DNA of 64,000 nucleotides from Nitrincola alkalisediminis. GTDB lineage: Bacteria; Pseudomonadota; Gammaproteobacteria; Pseudomonadales; Balneatricaceae. A program made the translations under genes and the position numbers. The notes beneath the pieces are model-generated. The model worked only from the letters and a program-made list of their open reading frames with translations, had not been told where the DNA came from and did no database searches. The first letter of the stretch is position 1; every line of letters starts with the position of its first letter. The DNA lies in contig NZ_VYTY01000007.1 of NCBI RefSeq assembly GCF_009821115.1, positions 124,001 to 188,000 of the forward strand, read 5' to 3'. This document shows, one piece after another, positions 12,060 to 19,428 of this stretch.

Positions 12060-12206
12060 ATGACGTTTATTGATAAGTACAGTTTGATTTCCCTAGCGCC
12101 AAGCGTTGCGGTCATTGCGGGTGTGATTGTGATTACGTTTTTTGGGGTTCGTTTCCTGAAAAAAGAAATGGCAAAAGATGCAGAGGCTGCTGCGCGCAAG
12201 GGTTAA
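12060..12206 (+). CDS. 48-residue single-helix membrane protein, unknown
   Basis: Small ORF with a convincing start: an AAGAGAGAG run ends 4 bases before the ATG. The peptide begins MTFIDKYSLISLAPS, has one strongly hydrophobic stretch (about residues 14-31) and ends in a charged tail (RFLKKEMAKDAEAAARKG). A hairpin with a T run follows 24 bases after the stop. I do not recognise a family. A one-helix inner-membrane protein with a cytoplasmic charged tail is the simplest reading. Confidence 0.6.
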   Translation: MTFIDKYSLISLAPSVAVIAGVIVITFFGVRFLKKEMAKDAEAAARKG

Positions 12207-12230
12207 AACCTACTGCTTTTTGACTACATA

Positions 12231-12250
12231 AAGCTGCCTCGGCAGCTTTT
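12231..12250 (+). terminator. Intrinsic terminator
   Basis: AAGCTGC-CTCG-GCAGCTT hairpin with a following T run. It ends the small membrane-protein transcript and isolates it from the 12.3 kb gene. Confidence 0.8.
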
Positions 12251-12326
12251 ATTGTTTTTGAGCTAGGCTTTCACTTTGGATTAAAAGTATCTAAAGTAAG
12301 GGCTTACCATTGATAGAGGTTTGAAA

Positions 12327-12665
12327 ATGCCAACACGAGGAAGTCTTCAGCAGCGTGAACGCTTAGCCGCCGAGCAAGCAAATCTAAAACATGCCCACCG
12401 CCACCCCCTGTTGTCGGACAGCGATATTAATAATATTTTGGTCAATGGTGCGCAAATCTCCTTGAGCAAATTAAAGCGAGCGCGGTCGTTTAACGCGAGA
12501 ATTTATTATTATGCGGAAATCGGCGTGTATCTGGAGGTCTCTCTATCAAGAGGAGCGGGTATTTCAGATGCGGCGCGTGAGCAGCTGCAAGCCATACATA
12601 AAGAAGCAACCCATATTCATATGAATGCAAATAAGCGATTAGCGCTGCGAAAGGCTGTTGCATAA
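12327..12665 (+). CDS. Hypothetical protein upstream of uvrC
   Basis: 112-residue basic protein with no family I recognise. The N-terminus is charged (RGSLQQRERLAAEQANLKHAHRH avoided in full here; residues 4-27), the middle has YYYAEIGVYLEVSLSRGAG, and the end is helical and basic. The ATG at 12327 has GAGG 7 bases upstream and is preferred to a TTG two codons earlier. It ends 3 bases before uvrC and is therefore probably co-transcribed with it. In many gammaproteobacteria a gacA/uvrY response regulator occupies this position; this product is not a response regulator. Confidence 0.75.
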   Translation: MPTRGSLQQRERLAAEQANLKHAHRHPLLSDSDINNILVNGAQISLSKLKRARSFNARIYYYAEIGVYLEVSLSRGAGISDAAREQLQAIHKEATHIHMNANKRLALRKAVA

Positions 12666-12668
12666 AGC

Positions 12669-14507
12669 ATGACTTCTGAGCAGCCCTTTGATAGTAAAGC
12701 CTTCTTGAGCACGATCAGTACTCGGCCTGGTGTTTACCAGATGTACGATGCTCTAGGTGCCATTTTATATGTAGGTAAAGCACGCAATTTAAAGAACCGA
12801 CTTTCGAGCTATTTTCGAAGCCAGGGCCTGGGTGGGAAAACGCTTGCACTGGTGTCGCGTATTCAGCATATTGAAGTGACGGTAACCCACAGTGAAACCG
12901 AGGCTTTGTTGCTTGAACAAAATCTCATTAAGTCGCAAAAGCCACCTTACAACATCTTGCTTAGAGACGATAAGTCTTATCCATATATTTTTATATCCGA
13001 TGTTGATGCTTTTCCAGCTGTGCGTTTTCATCGAGGCGCAAAGCGTGCAAAGGGGCGTTACTTTGGCCCCTTCCCAAGTGGCGGTGCGGTGCGCGAGAGT
13101 CTGAATTTACTGCAAAAGTTATTTAAAATTCGTCAGTGTGAAGATAGTTTTTATAAAAACCGTTCACGCCCCTGTCTTCAATATCAAATCAAGCGGTGTA
13201 CGGCACCCTGCGTCAACCTGATTGATGAAGCGTCTTATCAGCGCGATATTCGTCATGCTCGTATGTTCTTAGAGGGAAAGAATAATTCAGTCATTGATGA
13301 GGTGGCCAGCCAAATGGAGGAGGCCGCTCAACGCCTGGATTTTGAACGTGCAGCTGAATTAAGGGATCAGGTGTCTGCTTTGCGACAGGTTCAAGAGCAG
13401 CAGTTCGTGTCGGCTGAGGGTGATGGAGAGGCCGATGTGTTTGGCTTTGCAACGGGCAAAGGTATCGTGTCTTTACATGCCTTGTATGTCCGAGGTGGAC
13501 GAATTATTGGCAGTAAGGTTTATCATCCCAAAATCAGCCTAGAGTCGACCGACTCGGAAATACTCTCCTCATTTATCGCGCAATACTATTTGTCTTCCGT
13601 TCGCGATATTCCAAGCGCGATTATCTTGCCGTTTGCGCTAGATGACGCTGACTGTATTGAGCAGGCGTTAACCGAAAAGTCCGGACGCAAAGTTGCAATT
13701 TTACATAAGGTACGCAGTGATCGAGCTGGCTGGCAGCGATTGGCGCAAACCAATGCGTTACAACAGCTCACCAGTCACCTCACCAGCAAAGAGAATATTT
13801 ACCAGCGCTATCTCGGCCTACAGGAGCTGTTGGATTTGGATATGCCCATCACGCGCATGGAGTGTTTTGATATCAGTCACAGTTCTGGAGAAGCAACCGT
13901 TGCCTCCTGTGTCGTTTTTGATGAGAACGGCCCACTTAAATCCGATTACCGGACGTTTAATATTGAGGATATCACCGGGGGAGACGACTACGCAGCCATG
14001 CAACAGGCGCTGGAGCGTCGTTACACCCGGCTGAAAAAAGGTGAGGGAAAGTTACCTGATGTTTTAATTATTGATGGTGGTAAGGGGCAGGTTTCTCAAG
14101 CGATGCAGGTGTTGGAGATGCTGCAAATTAGCGAAGTGATTGTTGTGGGCGTGGCAAAAGGACCGACCCGTAAAGCGGGGTTTGAAGTGTTGGTTCATGG
14201 TCAAACGGGTGAGGAAAAGGTCTTAAAGGCAGACTCGCCGGCTTTGCATTTATTGCAGCATATTCGTGACGAAGCACATCGCTTTGCGATTACAGGTCAC
14301 CGAGCGAGACGAGCAAAAGCGCGGAAGCGTTCATTATTGGAAGATATTCCAGGTGTTGGCGCTAAGCGACGCCGTGAATTATTGAAATATTTTGGCAGTA
14401 TCAAGGAGATAGAGAACGCAAGTGTTGAAGAAATTGCAAAAGTCTCTACCATAAGTCGTAACCTTGCGCAGGAAATCTACGCAACCTTACACCCAGACAG
14501 CCAATAG
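12669..14507 (+). CDS. uvrC: Excinuclease ABC subunit C
   Basis: Dual-incision nuclease of nucleotide excision repair, recruited by UvrB to damaged DNA. The 612-residue product has the GIY-YIG domain (TRPGVYQMYD, ILYVGKARNLKNRLSSYF) at residues 16-50. A four-cysteine region around residues 155-180, a UVR motif (FERAAELRDQVSAL) and the RNase H-like catalytic half (MECFDISHSSGE, LIDGGKGQ) follow. Tandem helix-hairpin-helix motifs lie at the C-terminus (IPGVGAKRRRELLKYFGS). Full length and intact, it is followed 9 bases later by pgsA. Confidence 0.97.
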   Translation: MTSEQPFDSKAFLSTISTRPGVYQMYDALGAILYVGKARNLKNRLSSYFRSQGLGGKTLALVSRIQHIEVTVTHSETEALLLEQNLIKSQKPPYNILLRDDKSYPYIFISDVDAFPAVRFHRGAKRAKGRYFGPFPSGGAVRESLNLLQKLFKIRQCEDSFYKNRSRPCLQYQIKRCTAPCVNLIDEASYQRDIRHARMFLEGKNNSVIDEVASQMEEAAQRLDFERAAELRDQVSALRQVQEQQFVSAEGDGEADVFGFATGKGIVSLHALYVRGGRIIGSKVYHPKISLESTDSEILSSFIAQYYLSSVRDIPSAIILPFALDDADCIEQALTEKSGRKVAILHKVRSDRAGWQRLAQTNALQQLTSHLTSKENIYQRYLGLQELLDLDMPITRMECFDISHSSGEATVASCVVFDENGPLKSDYRTFNIEDITGGDDYAAMQQALERRYTRLKKGEGKLPDVLIIDGGKGQVSQAMQVLEMLQISEVIVVGVAKGPTRKAGFEVLVHGQTGEEKVLKADSPALHLLQHIRDEAHRFAITGHRARRAKARKRSLLEDIPGVGAKRRRELLKYFGSIKEIENASVEEIAKVSTISRNLAQEIYATLHPDSQ

Positions 14508-14516
14508 GATTGATAT

Positions 14517-15077
14517 ATGCTGTTTTCAATGAAGTTACCCAATTTACTGACGGTGTTGCGGATACTGCTAATTCCAGTCTTTGTTGTTATTTTTTATGCG
14601 CCTTCTCAAAGCGCCTCTTGGGTGGCGGCGGCTGTCTTTGGTTTGGCGGCCTTAACCGATTGGCTGGATGGATATCTTGCACGGCGCTTGAATCAGAACT
14701 CACATTTTGGAGCCTTTTTGGATCCCGTTGCTGATAAGCTAATGGTGGCCGTCGCATTGATCCTCTTGGTTGAGGCCTATGCCTCGCCTTTGCTGACCGT
14801 TCCAGCGGCTATCATCATTGGACGTGAGATCGTGATATCGGCACTGCGTGAATGGATGGCTGAAATTGGGGAGCGGGCAAAAGTAGCGGTCTCGATGTTA
14901 GGAAAAATTAAAACCACTTTGCAAATGATCGCCATTTTGGTGCTAATTGCCTTGCCGGTCTATAGCCCATTGGCTTGGGTGGGTATCGTCACGCTGTATG
15001 GGGCGGCACTTCTGACACTCTGGTCTATGTTTGTGTATTTAAAGGCGGCTTGGCCTCTGATGCGAGATGATATCTAG
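14517..15077 (+). CDS. pgsA: CDP-diacylglycerol-glycerol-3-phosphate 3-phosphatidyltransferase
   Basis: Inner-membrane enzyme making phosphatidylglycerol phosphate, the first committed step to phosphatidylglycerol and cardiolipin. The 186-residue product has several membrane helices and the full CDP-alcohol motif DWLDGYLARR...G...D...D around residues 43-67. The ATG at 14517 has AGGA upstream; a second ATG four codons later is possible. The uvrC-pgsA-tRNA(Gly,Cys,Leu) order matches E. coli. Confidence 0.95.
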   Translation: MLFSMKLPNLLTVLRILLIPVFVVIFYAPSQSASWVAAAVFGLAALTDWLDGYLARRLNQNSHFGAFLDPVADKLMVAVALILLVEAYASPLLTVPAAIIIGREIVISALREWMAEIGERAKVAVSMLGKIKTTLQMIAILVLIALPVYSPLAWVGIVTLYGAALLTLWSMFVYLKAAWPLMRDDI

Positions 15078-15244
15078 TTTAAGCTCCGTAGATCTTCTTG
15101 TATTGCGATCTTTCGGTAAATCGCGGATAAGCTATAACTGAAAAGGCATCGGCTGTATTCGAGAGAATGGGTGGTTGTTGGTAAATTGGGTTTGGCTAAA
15201 AATTAGCCAAAAGATCAAAAAAAACAAAAACTTGAAAAAAAGTG

Positions 15245-15272
15245 TTGACGTGGTGTGAGGATTCGGTAGAAT
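15245..15272 (+). promoter_or_regulatory. Sigma-70-type promoter of the tRNA cluster
   Basis: TTGACG (15245-15250), a 16-base spacer, and TAGAAT (15267-15272), about 35 bases before tRNA-Gly. The region between pgsA and tRNA-Gly (230 bases) otherwise shows no gene. Confidence 0.75.
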
Positions 15273-15307
15273 ACGCACCCATTGAAGGCAAGCACTTCAA
15301 CAGCTAA

Positions 15308-15383
<76 letters not shown>

Positions 15384-15445
15384 AAGTTTTGAATGCTTGA
15401 TTTTGATATTTCAGGTCAATGACTTGATCGTTTATTAAAGCGTAG

Positions 15446-15519
15446 GGCTGGATGGCAGAGTGGTCATGCAGCGGACTGCAACTCCGTGTACGCCGGTTCG
15501 ATTCCGACTCCAGCCTCCA
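15446..15519 (+). tRNA. tRNA-Cys (anticodon GCA)
   Basis: 74-base cloverleaf: acceptor GGCTGGA/TCCAGCC, anticodon GCA in CTGCAAC, T-arm GGTTCGATTCC, U discriminator as usual for tRNA-Cys, CCA encoded. Confidence 0.97.
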
Positions 15520-15546
15520 CACTTTAGTAAGCAGACATCAAACACC

Positions 15547-15633
15547 GCCCGAGTGGTGAAATAGGTAGACACAAGGGACTTAAAATCCCTCGCTGGAAAC
15601 AGTGTACCGGTTCGAGTCCGGTCTCGGGCACCA
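15547..15633 (+). tRNA. tRNA-Leu (anticodon TAA)
   Basis: 87-base class II tRNA: acceptor GCCCGAG/CTCGGGC, anticodon TAA in the CTTAAAA loop, long variable arm, T-arm GGTTCGAGTCC, CCA encoded. It is the counterpart of E. coli leuZ and marks the left edge of the accessory island. Confidence 0.97.
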
Positions 15634-15667
15634 TATCTTTTAGTTATAAATCAAAAAGATATGGTGC
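15628..15667 (+). terminator. Inverted repeat reaching into the tRNA-Leu 3' end
   Basis: 14-bp perfect inverted repeat: GCACCATATCTTTT with AAAAGATATGGTGC, 12-base loop. The left arm includes the last six bases of tRNA-Leu (GCACCA). It can act as the cluster terminator, though the trailing sequence has an A run rather than a T run on this strand. Confidence 0.55.
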
Positions 15668-15669
15668 AT

Positions 15670-15939
15670 TCAAAAAATCTTCTCGTAAACTATCCTTAAA
15701 TTTCTCTCTTTACTGTCGATAAAGTGTCGATAAAATTTAATTTGCTGCATCTCCATAGCGTTTTCTAACGGCTCTTGTGCCAAATCCGCGTATCTCAACG
15801 TTATCAATCTACTATTCGAGACCGCCAAAAAAGGTACACTCTGATTTCTGAGTTGCGGGTCAAAATCAAGAACGAATTGAGCGAGAATGTTTGTAGACGG
15901 CCCCTCGCTAAACCCTAAATCTCCTCCTGGCAGCGACAA
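15670..15939 (-). CDS. Doubtful ORF or gene remnant beside tRNA-Leu
   Basis: Open frame of 89 codons filling most of the space between tRNA-Leu and the AAA+ gene. The peptide (LAVSNSRLITLRYADLAQEP segment in the middle) matches no family I know and shows no integrase R-H-R-Y residues. No clear ribosome site precedes it. It could be a short island gene, a fragment, or chance. Nothing else is visible in 15668-15962. Confidence 0.3.
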   Translation of the reverse strand: MSLPGGDLGFSEGPSTNILAQFVLDFDPQLRNQSVPFLAVSNSRLITLRYADLAQEPLENAMEMQQIKFYRHFIDSKERNLRIVYEKIF

Positions 15940-15962
15940 AATTTAACGCATCCATCTCGTAT

Positions 15963-15991
15963 ACTCCCACCTATCCAATTGAAGTGGGAGT
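15963..15991 (+). promoter_or_regulatory. Hairpin covering the ribosome site of the AAA+ gene
   Basis: ACTCCCAC pairs with GTGGGAGT across a 13-base loop. The right arm contains GGGAG, the only ribosome-binding sequence before the ATG at 15997. Folding would hide it, so this may be a translational control element; it could equally be a protein operator. Confidence 0.5.
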
Positions 15992-15996
15992 AAGCG

Positions 15997-18069
15997 ATGC
16001 ATCCGATGTTACATGCCTCCAAAAGCCAAACAGTGTTAATCGGTGAGCAGAACGAAGAGCTGGTTCGTCAGTGGGCTTTACGTTTGCTGATCGATGCGCA
16101 GGGTTATCGTTTAATGTTCAATAATCGCAACTATTTTGATGATGATCTATTGGTTGGCTTAGGAATCGAAGTCGACGACACCGCCGATATGACCCCCCGA
16201 CGTCTATTGCGAATTTTACGATCAGAGGCAAAGAAACAGTCACCAGTACCGAATCTTCCAACCGCATTTTTAGGCAGTAACCTTAAGCTCCTGGGTGACT
16301 CCTTGTCTATGTCCACGCTTGAGCAAGAGATTCTAGGATTCTTGGTCATTAAAGAGCAAGACTCCCATCTAGCCAATGTTGTTGAACTCTTCCATCAAGG
16401 ACGTTGGGCAGGTGTTCAACGATTGGTCACAATGCTCTCGATAGCCTTGAGGTACCCACGTACCTTGATTAGCCAAGCGCTCAATGCCAGCGCACCCTTG
16501 CGTCAATGTGGGTTGGTTTCACCTGAAGGTCTCCATAACGGTATTGAATTGCTCGATGGTCTCGATGATCTTTTGTACTTCGAAGAAAATGGACCCGAAG
16601 CGCTCTTTCGACAAAACACCCTGAAGTTGGAGCCTTCGGAGCTGGTGCCGTCTGATTTTGAGCATATCCAACCGATGTATGATCGTATCTATAACTATGT
16701 GCGTCGAGCTGCGGCTAAGGGGCTTACAGGGGTCAATATTCTGATTTACGGCGAACCCGGGACAGGGAAAACCGAATGGGTTCGGGTGTTATCCGAAGCC
16801 ATGGGGTTATCGCTCTATGAAGTTAAGTCCTCTGGGCCTGATGGTCGCCCTTTACCTGGCGATCGGCGTTTGGCTGCCTTTAGAATGGCGCAGCATATGT
16901 TGGCCTCAGACAAGAAAAGTGTGATGTTGTTTGATGAAGTTGAGGATGTTTTTAATGATCGAATCAGCAATCACTATAAAGCCTGTGTGAATCGTGTATT
17001 AGAGTCAAACCAACGGCCTAGCTTCTGGTTAACCAATAGCCATCACACCATGGACCCCGCCTACATACGTCGGTTTGATTTAGTGTTTGAGATGCCGGAG
17101 CTATGCGAGAAGGCAAGATTAAAAATTGCAAAAAGGATTCTCAAAGGTATTCAGGTTAGGGAGGAATGGCTGGTGTCATTGTCTAAACAAAAAGGTGTTC
17201 ATGCTGCACACTTATCACAAGCTGCCCGTGTGGTGCAGAACTCTGGCTATCGTAAGCCCGAGCGCATTGAGCACGAGATAGATGCCATTCTTGCCTCGCT
17301 CTATCAAGCCTTAGGTTATCGTGAACACAATAAGCTTGAAAAGGTGAGGACTCCTTATTATAACCCCGTGTTTTCAAACACTGACTTCTCATTGGATCGG
17401 CTCACTCATGGACTCAAACGCAGCCGGTTGGGGCGCATCTGCCTGTTTGGCCCACCCGGAACCGGCAAGTCGGGTTATGCAACCTATCTTGCGCAAGAGT
17501 TAGACATGCCGCTGATTACCAGAAAAGCCTCAGACTTGCTCGATAAGTATCTAGGTGGTACCGAAAAAGCCTTAGCTCAAGCCTTTCAAGACGCTCAGCA
17601 GCACTCAGGTATCCTATTGATCGATGAAGCCGATAGTTTTCTGACCCCAAGAACACAAGCCAAGCATAGCTGGGAAGTGTCTCAGGTGAATGAGTTGCTT
17701 GTGCAGATGGAGCAATACGAAGGGATTTTACTGATGTCCACCAACTACATGGAGCATCTGGATTCAGCGGCACTTCGCCGGTTTGATTTCAAAGTTCGTT
17801 TCAATTATCTAACCGCTGAGCAAGTCTGGATGATCTTTAATAATCATCTCGGTCGTTCCAAGCAACATCATTTTAGCCTTGCTGATGTAAATCAGTGCAA
17901 GCCTCAATTGGATAAGCTCCAACAGTTGACGCCGGGTGATTTTGCCACGGTTGAGCGCCATCACCGTGTGATGGGCGAACCGCTCACACCCGCATCGCTC
18001 TTGGCAGGTTTGCAAAGAGAGCATGACATTAAAACATCTGGCCAAAGCCGAACGATTGGGTTTGTGTAG
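15997..18069 (+). CDS. Tandem AAA+ ATPase, first island gene
   Basis: 690-residue protein with about 200 N-terminal residues I do not recognise and two AAA+ domains. Domain 1 has Walker A GEPGTGKT (about 252-259), Walker B VMLFDEVEDVF and an IRRFDLVFE arginine pair. Domain 2 has Walker A GPPGTGKS (about 485-492), Walker B ILLIDEADSF and LRRFDFKVRF. Both look competent for ATP hydrolysis. The second domain resembles the CDC48/spastin type, suggesting a hexameric remodelling machine. It lies 154 bases before a WYL regulator, a pairing often seen in accessory islands. Its substrate is not known, and whether it belongs to the phosphorothioation system is open. Confidence 0.85.
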   Translation: MHPMLHASKSQTVLIGEQNEELVRQWALRLLIDAQGYRLMFNNRNYFDDDLLVGLGIEVDDTADMTPRRLLRILRSEAKKQSPVPNLPTAFLGSNLKLLGDSLSMSTLEQEILGFLVIKEQDSHLANVVELFHQGRWAGVQRLVTMLSIALRYPRTLISQALNASAPLRQCGLVSPEGLHNGIELLDGLDDLLYFEENGPEALFRQNTLKLEPSELVPSDFEHIQPMYDRIYNYVRRAAAKGLTGVNILIYGEPGTGKTEWVRVLSEAMGLSLYEVKSSGPDGRPLPGDRRLAAFRMAQHMLASDKKSVMLFDEVEDVFNDRISNHYKACVNRVLESNQRPSFWLTNSHHTMDPAYIRRFDLVFEMPELCEKARLKIAKRILKGIQVREEWLVSLSKQKGVHAAHLSQAARVVQNSGYRKPERIEHEIDAILASLYQALGYREHNKLEKVRTPYYNPVFSNTDFSLDRLTHGLKRSRLGRICLFGPPGTGKSGYATYLAQELDMPLITRKASDLLDKYLGGTEKALAQAFQDAQQHSGILLIDEADSFLTPRTQAKHSWEVSQVNELLVQMEQYEGILLMSTNYMEHLDSAALRRFDFKVRFNYLTAEQVWMIFNNHLGRSKQHHFSLADVNQCKPQLDKLQQLTPGDFATVERHHRVMGEPLTPASLLAGLQREHDIKTSGQSRTIGFV

Positions 18070-18126
18070 GCGAGTGTATGAAATCTCTATTCAGCGTTTA
18101 AGTTTAACAGCCAAAAAGTGATGTGT

Positions 18127-18178
18127 AAGAAACAATTAAGTTAGTTTCTTTGACTTAAGTCTGTTTTAATCTTAACTT
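18127..18178 (+). promoter_or_regulatory. Putative promoter with overlapping palindromes, WYL gene
   Basis: TTGACT (18150-18155), a 17-base spacer and TAACTT (18173-18178) form a weak sigma-70 promoter. The palindrome GACTTAAGTC (18152-18161) overlaps the -35 box, and AAGAAAC/GTTTCTT arms (18127-18133, 18144-18150) lie just upstream. This layout suits autoregulation by the WYL protein. Confidence 0.4.
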
Positions 18179-18223
18179 CCATTGGCTATGATGAGTGTAA
18201 AGGAAACAAGGACCTGTATCAGG

Positions 18224-19237
18224 ATGAGTAGTCAGCACAACACATTATTTAGGTACTTAACCTTACTGCAACTGATCCCTCGACAGCCCGGATACAGGGC
18301 GACAACCACACTGCAAGCGCTGCTAGAAGAGCGAGGGTTTCAGGTGGATTTGCGAAGTGTTCAGCGCGACCTCGAAAAAATGTCGAGCAACTTTCCGTTG
18401 CTCTGCGATAAAACTCAAAAACCCTATCGTTGGTCATTTGATGCCGCTTTTAAAAGCAACTTGCCTGCGTTGGATACGCCTACGGCCCTCACGCTTGTGC
18501 TTGCTGAAGAGTATTTAAAAGGGTTGTTACCGCAAGCGGCCATCGTGCAGCTCAATAACCAGTTTACCGCCGCTCGAAAATACCTAGAACAACTGAAAGA
18601 GAGTGGTTTTAGTGATTGGACCCAACATGTTAAAGCGATCCCTAACGGCAAAGCGTTAATACCGGCCCCTATTGATTCCCTTATCTGGGCAGAGGTAACC
18701 GATGCCTTGCTTAAAGGCACTGCATTAGACGTGACCTATTTGAGTAGAACCAAAGCAGAAGAAAAGCAATTTACCCTGCACCCACTTGGCCTCGTGGCAA
18801 GGCACAGTGTGACTTACCTGCTGGCAACCGTTGGAGACTACGAGGATATTCGGCATTTTGCACTGCATCGAATTAAAAAGTGCAAACACAGTCATGCTGT
18901 TTACAGAGAAAGACGAGACTTTACGATTGATGAATACTTAAAGCAGGGCGCGTTTGGCTATCCAATAGGAGAAGGCGATATTGAACTGGTGGCAAAGATT
19001 CGACCCAAGATTGCCTGGTTATTGTCAGAAACCCCCATTAGCGAGCATCAATCTTTGTCTGAACCCGACGAAGATGGGTGGGTAACGCTGACGGCAATTG
19101 TGCCGGATGATTTACAGACTCAGTGGTGGGTGATGGGGTATGGTGGAGAAATTCATGTTCTGGAACCAGAACATTTCAGAAGTCGACTGGTCAGTGTGAT
19201 CAACAATATGCAAAACCTTTATAGCAAAGTAATCTAA
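18224..19237 (+). CDS. WYL-domain transcriptional regulator
   Basis: 337-residue regulator. The N-terminus is a winged helix (FRYLTLLQLIPRQ, then RSVQRDLEKMSSNF, residues about 9-60). The centre holds the WYL domain (VTYLSRTKAEEKQFTLHPLG, VTYLLATVGDYEDIRHFALHRI), and the end has the WCX-type extension. WYL proteins such as BrxR and CapW repress phage-defence operons and sense a ligand, often nucleic acid. The ATG at 18224 is chosen because AAGGA-type sequence lies upstream and the helix-turn-helix then starts at the normal distance. It may control the AAA+ gene, itself, or the downstream island genes. Confidence 0.88.
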   Translation: MSSQHNTLFRYLTLLQLIPRQPGYRATTTLQALLEERGFQVDLRSVQRDLEKMSSNFPLLCDKTQKPYRWSFDAAFKSNLPALDTPTALTLVLAEEYLKGLLPQAAIVQLNNQFTAARKYLEQLKESGFSDWTQHVKAIPNGKALIPAPIDSLIWAEVTDALLKGTALDVTYLSRTKAEEKQFTLHPLGLVARHSVTYLLATVGDYEDIRHFALHRIKKCKHSHAVYRERRDFTIDEYLKQGAFGYPIGEGDIELVAKIRPKIAWLLSETPISEHQSLSEPDEDGWVTLTAIVPDDLQTQWWVMGYGGEIHVLEPEHFRSRLVSVINNMQNLYSKVI

Positions 19238-19428
19238 GAGAGCTTCTAAATGGAAAATATGACTAAAGAGTTGGAAATAAAGAGTCGTACTATGAAAGTT
19301 TTTCATTGTAAGTTTTGTTTTTAAGTGGAATATTTTGAAAAGTGTGTGATGTTCTTTTTAATAAAGTTCTAATGTAAGATGGTAAATCCCTATGAAACAT
19401 ATATTCATTATGTGGTTAATTAACTCTT

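Noticed and set aside
15670-15939. Remnant of a tyrosine integrase beside tRNA-Leu
   Set aside because: The 89-codon frame shows none of the conserved Arg, His or Tyr integrase motifs.
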